From an uncultured bacterium (GTDB lineage Bacteria > Verrucomicrobiota > Kiritimatiellia > RFP12 > UBA1067), in the NCBI GenBank assembly GCA_902779075.1, contig CACZAK010000013.1, positions 1 through 60,464 on the forward strand: 60,464 bases of DNA, given 5' to 3'. Position numbers and translations under genes: made by a program. The first letter of the stretch is position 1, and every line of letters starts with the position of its first letter. The notes under the pieces were generated by a model. The model did not search any database. It was not told where the DNA came from and was given only the letters and a program-made list of their open reading frames with translations. This document shows positions 7,913 through 14,100 of this stretch, piece after piece.

Positions 7913-8848
7913 ATGCTGATAAGCGATAATGTGTTAAACGTCCTTGCTGCGTGCGAGTATCGCGGTATAGGGAAGGCGTGGATCAACAAGAATCTGCACG
8001 GCGGCGAGACCACGGAGCAGGTTGTTCGGCTTGTGTCTGAAAAGGATGGCTCTGTTGATGTCTGCGGTTTCGAGAGGCGTAAAGCTTCCGTCAAGGCGGA
8101 AATTTGTGCACTTGGCGATGCCATTGACGGCGTGACGGGAATCGGCGATGTGGAGTTCCCAACCATACAATCTGGAGTGAAAGAAGGAGATCGCCCCATT
8201 GCTCTTTTCTACAAAGGCGACATCTCCTTGATAAAGACGGTACGAGATAATGTTGCCGTTATCGGTTTACTTACGCCATCGGAACAGATTGAAGATGATG
8301 AGCGAAAGGTCGTTAGTCAGTTGGTCGGACTGGGAAAGTGTATTGTTAGCGGTCTTGCGCTCGGGTGTGATTCGATAGGACATCGTGAGACGTTGGATTG
8401 CGGCGGAAAGACAGTTGCGTTTCTGTCGAGTCCGCTTACAGAAATCAATCCACCATCTAATCGGCCGCTTGCCAATGAGATTGTGGCGAATGGAGGCCTT
8501 CTTGTTTCAGAGTATTTCCGTAGGGCACATTCAAGGCGTGAGTTTATTGGCCGTTATGCCGAACGTGATAGACTTCAGGCGATGTTTGCTGAGGCGATTG
8601 TTCTAGCGGCAAGTTATTCGCAGCGCGATTACGGGAAAGACAGCGGTTCACGATTCGCCATGGGCAAGGCGATTGAGTATGGCATTCCCCGTTATGTCAT
8701 ATACGATTCAGCACGTGACAAAGTGAATCCAATGTACAATCTTTCAAGAGAAGCAATCTCAAATGGCGCACGTGTCATCAACCCCGAAGAGATGGGAAAG
8801 GTGTCCATTGAGGCATCTCAAGTGTCGCAACTTGAATTGAATATCTGA
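7913..8848 (+). CDS. DprA/Smf-like (SLOG-fold) protein
   Basis: The 311-residue protein has the DprA Rossmann-like core: VAVIGLLTPSE, LGKCIVSGLALGCDSIGHRETL near residue 145, KTVAFLSSPLTEINPPSNRPLANEI and the later SGSRFAMGKAIEYGIPRYVI. True DprA has the motif SGxAxGID and loads RecA onto ssDNA in transformation; here the text reads SGLALGCDSIGH, close to it. The N-terminal 100 residues are not the usual SAM domain. Together with the PRTase and HAD genes it suggests nucleotide or nucleotide-derivative sensing rather than competence. ATG is preceded by AGGAGACAGG. Confidence 0.8.
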   Translation: MLISDNVLNVLAACEYRGIGKAWINKNLHGGETTEQVVRLVSEKDGSVDVCGFERRKASVKAEICALGDAIDGVTGIGDVEFPTIQSGVKEGDRPIALFYKGDISLIKTVRDNVAVIGLLTPSEQIEDDERKVVSQLVGLGKCIVSGLALGCDSIGHRETLDCGGKTVAFLSSPLTEINPPSNRPLANEIVANGGLLVSEYFRRAHSRREFIGRYAERDRLQAMFAEAIVLAASYSQRDYGKDSGSRFAMGKAIEYGIPRYVIYDSARDKVNPMYNLSREAISNGARVINPEEMGKVSIEASQVSQLELNI

Positions 8849-8862
8849 AAGTGAGGAGTGAA

Positions 8863-9024
8863 ATGTTTGACCCAGATGATGATGAATTATTTGAAGAAGG
8901 CTGGATGAATGGCCATGATGTTTACCGTGACCGTGAAGATGGGGGTATCTGGTACGATGGGTATTATTGTGCCGATGCTACTGACTATGAAGAGGCGGAA
9001 ATGGAGTACTGGAATACGCATTGA
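8863..9024 (+). CDS. Small, very acidic protein
   Basis: A 53-residue frame (MFDPDDDELFEEGWMNGHD...) follows the DprA-like gene by 14 bp with GGAG 6 bp before ATG. It is rich in Asp, Glu, Tyr and Trp, contains no cysteine pairs and no helix-turn-helix that I can see. Its position and ribosome site support expression with the DprA-like gene. Function unknown; a DNA-mimic or partner peptide is only a possibility. Confidence 0.55.
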   Translation: MFDPDDDELFEEGWMNGHDVYRDREDGGIWYDGYYCADATDYEEAEMEYWNTH

Positions 9025-9058
9025 TTTTGGAGTTGGTGCCGGTGATCGTAAGGTTTAG

Positions 9059-9666
9059 GAGTATACGAACATCCGCCGCATTCCGTCGCGTTGCCGCAAC
9101 AAGTGCCTAGCGGATATGTTCGAACGACTTGACCTCATGGAACGCAAGGGAAGCGGATTCAAGAAGCTGTATGAGGACTACGAGACGCTGTCGGTAAACC
9201 TCGGTAAGCGTATGCCGGTACTGGAGTCCTTTTCCACGTATTTTCGCGTAATTCTGCCAAACTTGATTTACGGTTTTACCGATGAGCAGTTGGCACTGGC
9301 TGTCAGTTCTGTGCCCCCAGTCATGCCCCCAGTTATGCCCCCAGTCGTGCCCCCAGTCGTGACCCCAGTCAAGACCCCAGTCGTGACCCCAGTCATGACC
9401 CCAGTCGGGAAACCAAGTGAAACGCTAATAGATGCGGTGCAAAGGAAAGTGTTGGTGGCTCTCAAAGGGGGGACGTCATGTCCACTTCTGAATTAGCGGA
9501 GAAGGTTGGCATTAGCCAGCCGAAAAATATGCGCAGGCGTTATCTCAGGCTTCTCCTTGATATGGGGCTTGTGGAGTACACGATTCCACAAAAGCCCAAC
9601 TCGCGCCTTCAGAAGTACCGGTTGACAGACAAAGGCCGTAGCGCATTGGCCGCAAGTATGCATTAA
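9059..9666 (+). pseudogene. AlbA_2/RecG-like ATP-binding protein remnant (C-terminal half, frameshifted)
   Basis: The frame opens after a stop at 9056 with NIRRIPSRCRNKCLADMFERLDLMERKGSGFKK (shown in two parts in the gene: a strand and the LMERKGSG loop typical of the HATPase_c_4 domain). It continues through YFRVILPNL, eight four-residue (V/M/K)(P/T)PV repeats and VLVALKGG, then goes out of frame at a run of six G at about 9470-9475. The winged helix continues in the next frame (STSELAEKVGISQ...YRLTDKGRSALAASMH). Adding one G would give a single frame. The N-terminal AlbA_2 half is absent. Confidence 0.65.
9311..9406 (+). repeat. 12-bp tandem repeat, 8 units
   Basis: Eight 12-bp units of the form RTGMCCCCAGTY encode (V/M/K)(P/T)PV repeats. 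The unit length and position, between HATPase and winged helix, match the VDW/VDK repeat at 749-820 although the sequence is unrelated. Confidence 0.9.
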
Positions 9667-9668
9667 CA

Positions 9669-9773
9669 CTGCGCCTTGAACAGCTGGACGAGACGGTGCC
9701 AGTATCGGCCGTGCCCGATGACGGGTCGGTTGATAGTGATGATCTTGAGGACGATGGGAAGCTGCCGTTCTGA
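9669..9773 (+). pseudogene. Possible C-terminal tail of a single-stranded DNA-binding protein
   Basis: The frame reads LRLEQLDETVPVSAVPDDG then SVDSDDLEDDGKLPF and stops at TGA. An acidic linker ending in a DDxLPF-like tip is the hallmark of SSB C-termini, which recruit partner proteins. No OB-fold precedes it, so this is a 34-codon relic if it is one. Confidence 0.3.
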
Positions 9774-10140
9774 TGTGAAGGGGGAGGCCGTGTTGTCAGT
9801 TTTTGGAGTTGATGCCGGCGAAGTACTTGCCGCAGTGCTCGGCCATCAATCCGAGGATGAAGGGACGTGGGCTGTGATGCCCTTGCTCTACAGGAGAGAT
9901 TGAAACAATCGGAGCGAGACATCCGCTTCACGGCAACAACTCCGTTTTATGTCGGCCACGACAAGCGCGGCCGCTCCTGGTGCGGCGCGCGCCGGGGACT
10001 CGGCGCACTCGGCGAGGGCGGTACATACATTATTGCGCCATTAACCAGTTAAAAGGTATTTGTCATGGGGACATCATCAACTGCGACATCAAGTACCGTG
10101 TATGCGACGAGCTGAACGCGGGGGAGTGAAATGCTACCTA
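9774..10140. other. Decayed sequence without a supportable gene
   Basis: Short frames occur (for example one ending LNAGE at about 10130) but none has a ribosome site plus a recognisable motif. The stretch lies between AlbA_2 and toxin-antitoxin remnants and is best read as decay debris. Confidence 0.5.
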
Positions 10141-10144
10141 GTGC

Positions 10145-10173
10145 TTTACGCCGTAAAGCGGATATGGTATAAT
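10145..10173 (+). promoter_or_regulatory. Sigma70-type promoter of the antitoxin gene
   Basis: TTTACG (10145-10150) and a perfect TATAAT (10168-10173) are separated by 17 bp, 26 bp upstream of the antitoxin start, which has AAAGGAG. Toxin-antitoxin promoters are usually repressed by the antitoxin itself. Confidence 0.75.
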
Positions 10174-10199
10174 ACGGCTCAACAAAGGAGAAATCTTTT

Positions 10200-10517
10200 A
10201 TGACGCAAGTGAATTTCAGAATAGACAGTGACGTGAAGCGCGAGGCGGACGAATTGTTCGATCGCCTCGGACTGAGCCTTTCCGCCGCCATCACCATTTT
10301 CATCAAGCGATCCATCGCGCATCGCGGGCTGCCGTTCGCCGTCTGCGAAGATGATTCGCATGCGGTTTATGTACCTGCGCATCCAAGGCCGCCGGCGGAC
10401 GTGCGCAGGAAGGCGCTTCGCGCGCTGGCCGGCTCGTGGAAAGACAAGCGTTCGGCGAAAGAGATCGTCGATGACATAGAACGCCACAGAACTCGGGGAA
10501 GGAAGGTGGAGCTGTGA
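10200..10517 (+). CDS. RelB/DinJ-type antitoxin with VapB-like tail
   Basis: The 105-residue protein starts TQVNFRIDSDVKREADELFDRLGLSLSAAITIFIKRSI, a ribbon-helix-helix of the RelB/DinJ type that binds DNA. Its C-terminus (RRKALRALAGSWKDKRSA then EIVDDIERHRTRG) resembles the tail of the VapB-type antitoxin at 25452, which contacts a PIN toxin. It overlaps the PIN gene by 4 bp. Thus a DinJ-type DNA-binding half is combined with a PIN-binding half. Confidence 0.8.
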   Translation: MTQVNFRIDSDVKREADELFDRLGLSLSAAITIFIKRSIAHRGLPFAVCEDDSHAVYVPAHPRPPADVRRKALRALAGSWKDKRSAKEIVDDIERHRTRGRKVEL

Positions 10518-11053
10518 CGATCCTCGACACGAACATCTGCGTCCGGTTCCTTCGGGGGGAGGAGTCCGTAGTGAGGCGGCTTCTTGATGCCGACGAGAAT
10601 GACGATCTGAGAATACCGGCCATGGTCGAAGGTGAATTGTTCTATGGGGTGGAGAAGTCTGAACGTCGCGATGAAAACCGCGAGAAAGTGAAGTCGCTTC
10701 TGGCTTCCCTCCCGGTCTGCCACGCGGATGACGAGACGATGGAGAAGTTTGGGGAACTCAAGGCGAAGGCTGAAGCCGCAGGGAGGCGCGTTGACGATGT
10801 TTTCCTATTGGAAGCTAAAAGGAGAATGAAGATGACGATTACCGTAAACCAACCGGAAAAGATCAACGCCGTGGAAGGGCAGAAACTTGAGTTCAAGACC
10901 TCTGCGTTCTACGCGCCCGGGGAACACAACCCCGGACCCAGGCAGATGCGCACCATCGCCGAGACGGTGGCGGCGTTCATGAACGCCGAGGGCGGCACGC
11001 TCTACATCGGCATCGCGGAAGACGGAACGATCCGCGGTACGTCACATATTTGA
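10514..11053 (+). pseudogene. Truncated PIN (VapC-type) toxin fused to a truncated AlbA_2 domain
   Basis: Residues 1-104 are a VapC-type PIN domain (ILDTNICVRFLRG with the first catalytic Asp, MVEGELFYG with Glu), broken after RRVDDVFLLEAKRR, so the last acidic residue region and the C-terminal strand are missing. From residue 105 (ATG 10826) an AlbA_2 start follows (ITVNQPEKINAVEGQKLEFK ... AAFMNAEGGTLYIGI), cut off after TIRGTSHI. The AlbA_2 start keeps its own AAGGAGA, showing that a deletion joined the PIN gene to the 5' untranslated region of an AlbA_2 gene. The break at the 3' end coincides with a copy of the palindrome found at 133-160. Confidence 0.7.
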
Positions 11054-11120
11054 AGTAGCGGGTAAGAGGTGTAAAGGACGGGCAAGGGTATTATTTTTCC
11101 GTAAGATTTTCACTTTGCAC
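11054..11120. other. Short intergenic stretch with half-palindrome
   Basis: It begins with the partial palindrome noted above (about 11034-11058) and leads into the promoter of the lipoprotein gene. Nothing else is visible. Confidence 0.4.
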
Positions 11121-11149
11121 TTCCAAGGCGGCACGTCATTTGCTATAAT
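11121..11149 (+). promoter_or_regulatory. Promoter of the lipoprotein gene
   Basis: TTCCAA (11121-11126) and TATAAT (11144-11149) are 17 bp apart; TGC directly before TATAAT gives an extended -10. The start codon lies 43 bp downstream. Confidence 0.6.
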
Positions 11150-11192
11150 TTGCGTCGCCAATTTGGCGCAGCGGAAAAGGAAAGGAACGACG

Positions 11193-12989
11193 ATGAATTG
11201 TTCACTAAAGTTGATAGGTGTTTATGCCTTGACGTTCATGTTCGCATTCAGCGGATGTGGTGACGGAAAGTCCGGATCTGGCGGTGGATCGGGAACATCG
11301 GCGCGAGCCGCATCCAAGCCCCTTGTCAGAAAAGACGCTCAATTCGTGATCGGCGTAAATCTGGACAAGGAGCAGGCGTTCAAGATCGTAGACGCTTACA
11401 AGCAGCTAGTCTTCAACGTTTCCAAACTTGAAAAGCAAGACATCGAAAAGGCCGAGGAAAAGATTGCCGCGTATAAAAAGGACCTTTTCGCGGACATTCC
11501 TCCAGACGGGCGCAAGTTTATTGATAAGAGCGGACTGCGCGACGCCGATGTCCGTTGGGCCGTGCTGTCGATGGACAGCCTGACGGTCGTGGATGGCGTT
11601 CCGCAGATGGACAGTTTCTCATGCGCAATTGGCGGGAAGGTCGATCTGAAGAAGCTGATTTCTGCCATTCAAGAGGAGCCTGATGCCGAAATTTCGTTTG
11701 AGGAAACGACGCTTGAAGGCGAGAAGGTATGGCGCTTGGTACCACAGAAAGAAAAAGACATCAAGGAAATGAACAAGGCGCACGTCGATCCGCACATCAT
11801 GTCGCTTGACGGCGGGCTCGTCTTGGTGGCGATGTCGCGTGATGCGCTTGCGAAGCAGATTCGCCTTTACCGCAAGGGAGAAGGGAAAGGCGATTCTCTA
11901 GGAAGATTCTCGGCGGCTGATGGGGAATTGATGCTGTTTCACATTTCCAACATTGGCGATTTGTTGCGTCGGAACATTTCGCGCAGGGAATTGCAGATGG
12001 TAAATCAGATTGTTCCAGATGGAGATGAACTCGTTTATGGGGTGCGCAGCCTCGATATTGAAACCGCTGTGCGGCCAGACGGAATGATGTCCGACTCCAT
12101 CCGACTGGAGACCGCGTCTGAGAAGGACGCCGACAAGCTCCGCACATTGGCGAAGACGGGGCTGATGACCGCGTCGGCACAGATGGCAAGGGAACCGAAT
12201 GTGCCGGAGAATCTGAAGAAGGTTTTTGAGAACGTGAAAATCGGGGGTACGGACGGCCGGGTTGACATTCAATGCGGCAGCATAGGAATGCCCGGCATAA
12301 TGGCCGGCGCGCTCTTCCCCGCGATTTCATCCGCGATGCTCAATGCGCAGACGACGGCAATGGCGATGAACGGACGCAGGCTCCACCAGGCCATCACGCT
12401 TGCCAACACGTCGCGTGAGACGGCAGGCAAAGGTACGGTGTGGCCGCGCACGGTAAAGGAGGAAGGCGGGGACGACCTCTCGGGTAGGGCGTTCAATTCG
12501 GCAACGGAATACTTCAACGTCCTATTCGACATGGCGCACTACGGCACGTCCGAGTGGAGCCCTCACCTCGAGGTTCTAGATGTCGGTGTGCTCGGCAAGA
12601 AAGCCGCCGTCGGCAAGGCGATCACCGCCACGGGGCTTGAATGGTGCATTGCCGCAAACGTGACGGAGGAGATGCCCGACAGTACCCCTGTTCTGATTTC
12701 GGCGAACTTCAATCCTGCGTTGCTGCGGCACAAGTGGGACGGGGTGTCTGGCGGATCGGTGACTCTCCCAATCGGCCCCGCATCGGGGGCTGCAAAATCG
12801 CTGTTCGGCGACAAGGCCATCGTCGTGGTGCGCAAGGGAGGAATGGTTGATACGATCAAGAAAAAATACCTGACGTATGACGTGTTATACAGAAGGCAGT
12901 CCTTCGACCTCACGAACACGAATCCGCCGCTTGTCTACCTCACGCCGACCGGTGTCGCCGTACCGGGGCAAGCTGGAAAAGAGAAGTGA
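11193..12989 (+). CDS. Secreted lipoprotein of unknown function
   Basis: The 598-residue protein begins MNCSLKLIGVYALTFMFAFSGCGD, a lipoprotein signal with Cys22 after FSG, followed by a Gly/Ser linker. The body has no catalytic motif I know. Around residues 395-450 it contains NGRRLHQAITLANTSRE...VWPRTVKEEGG, a segment resembling prepilin-associated proteins common in Kiritimatiellota and Lentisphaerota. The start at 11193 was chosen for the lipoprotein signal; GGAACGACG lies upstream. It is followed 16 bp later by a Tat-exported hydrolase and may be in one operon with it. Confidence 0.7.
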   Translation: MNCSLKLIGVYALTFMFAFSGCGDGKSGSGGGSGTSARAASKPLVRKDAQFVIGVNLDKEQAFKIVDAYKQLVFNVSKLEKQDIEKAEEKIAAYKKDLFADIPPDGRKFIDKSGLRDADVRWAVLSMDSLTVVDGVPQMDSFSCAIGGKVDLKKLISAIQEEPDAEISFEETTLEGEKVWRLVPQKEKDIKEMNKAHVDPHIMSLDGGLVLVAMSRDALAKQIRLYRKGEGKGDSLGRFSAADGELMLFHISNIGDLLRRNISRRELQMVNQIVPDGDELVYGVRSLDIETAVRPDGMMSDSIRLETASEKDADKLRTLAKTGLMTASAQMAREPNVPENLKKVFENVKIGGTDGRVDIQCGSIGMPGIMAGALFPAISSAMLNAQTTAMAMNGRRLHQAITLANTSRETAGKGTVWPRTVKEEGGDDLSGRAFNSATEYFNVLFDMAHYGTSEWSPHLEVLDVGVLGKKAAVGKAITATGLEWCIAANVTEEMPDSTPVLISANFNPALLRHKWDGVSGGSVTLPIGPASGAAKSLFGDKAIVVVRKGGMVDTIKKKYLTYDVLYRRQSFDLTNTNPPLVYLTPTGVAVPGQAGKEK

Positions 12990-13005
12990 CAGAAGATTTC
13001 TAGAG

Positions 13006-14061
13006 ATGCAGAAGGTAAGCACGATCAACAGGCGCGCGTTCATCGCGTTGGGAGCCACGGCGGCGACGGGCCTCGCAAAGGCGCAGAGCCTCGTGGTGAA
13101 ACGGCGCATCCAGAAGGGCGAAGTCAATCCCCTTAGCGACGTTATCAAGCCCGCCGGCGAGGAGGTTGAGGCGGCGATAAGGACGCTTGAGGAGACGACG
13201 ATATCCGACGAGGAGAAACGCGCGGCGGCGTTCCCCGTCGTCCAGAGGGAGATCGACCACATGCTGGACGACCTCTCCTGCAAGGACGCCATACGCGAAA
13301 ACGCTTCTGAGGAACGGGTGGCCGCCGCGCTCGCGAAGTTCCCCGTGATGCGCTGGTACGACCGCGCGTTCGACCGCGTTGCGGAGCAGGTCGCCAAGAC
13401 GAAGGTAGAGGGCGACAAGCCGGTCATCTGGTACGTCTACAACATGGGCGTCGTCGTGAAGACGAAGAGCTGCACGTTCGGCATCGACGTCTGCCACCGC
13501 AAGGTGCCGCGTCTCGCGAAGGTGCTTGACTTCATCCTCACCACGCACAACCACGGCGACCACTACAACTCGCATCTTCTCCAGGCCATGTCGGCGGCGC
13601 ATAAGCCGGTCATTTCGAACTTCATGCTCGTGTGGGACTGGTACTGCCGCGACATGGAGAAGACGTTTAAGATCAACGACGTCACTGTTCACTGTACGGC
13701 GGCGGACCACAACAAGCATTTGCCCTGGGCCGTAACGACCTTCGAGGTCGTCTGCGGCGAGGGACCGGACGCCTACACGATCTTCCACTCAGGCGACTGC
13801 TGCCGCTACGACCACCTTAAGCCGAAGGGAAAGCCGGACATCTATTTCGGACACTGCGCGATCGGACTCGACTTCATGGCCGCCGCGCAGAATACGATGC
13901 CGGCCAAGATGTTTGTTCCCGTCCACCATCAGGAACTTGGACACCTCGGCGGTCGGTATCGTTGTGTCGGCTTCGAGGATGAGCCGCTGAAAATCGTGCG
14001 TTCGCTCCGCGAGGCCGGCTACAAGGCTGCGATGCCAGTCTGGGGCGACCGCATCGTGTGA
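13006..14061 (+). CDS. Tat-exported metallo-beta-lactamase-fold hydrolase
   Basis: The 351-residue protein starts with a Tat signal (STINRRAFIALGATAATGLAKA). The metal-binding HxHxDH motif is TTHNHGDHYN near residue 185; later ADHNKHLP, the conserved HSGDC and PVHHQELGH supply further ligands. This is the layout of UlaG/RomA-like metallo-hydrolases. Substrate unknown. The N-terminal 130 residues form a charged helical extension. ATG 13006 was chosen over earlier in-frame starts because it begins the signal peptide. Neighbouring genes encode carbohydrate-active enzymes. Confidence 0.75.
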   Translation: MQKVSTINRRAFIALGATAATGLAKAQSLVVKRRIQKGEVNPLSDVIKPAGEEVEAAIRTLEETTISDEEKRAAAFPVVQREIDHMLDDLSCKDAIRENASEERVAAALAKFPVMRWYDRAFDRVAEQVAKTKVEGDKPVIWYVYNMGVVVKTKSCTFGIDVCHRKVPRLAKVLDFILTTHNHGDHYNSHLLQAMSAAHKPVISNFMLVWDWYCRDMEKTFKINDVTVHCTAADHNKHLPWAVTTFEVVCGEGPDAYTIFHSGDCCRYDHLKPKGKPDIYFGHCAIGLDFMAAAQNTMPAKMFVPVHHQELGHLGGRYRCVGFEDEPLKIVRSLREAGYKAAMPVWGDRIV

Positions 14062-14100
14062 GAAGGAGTTTGACGAAAGATGAAATCTGGAGAATATAAG

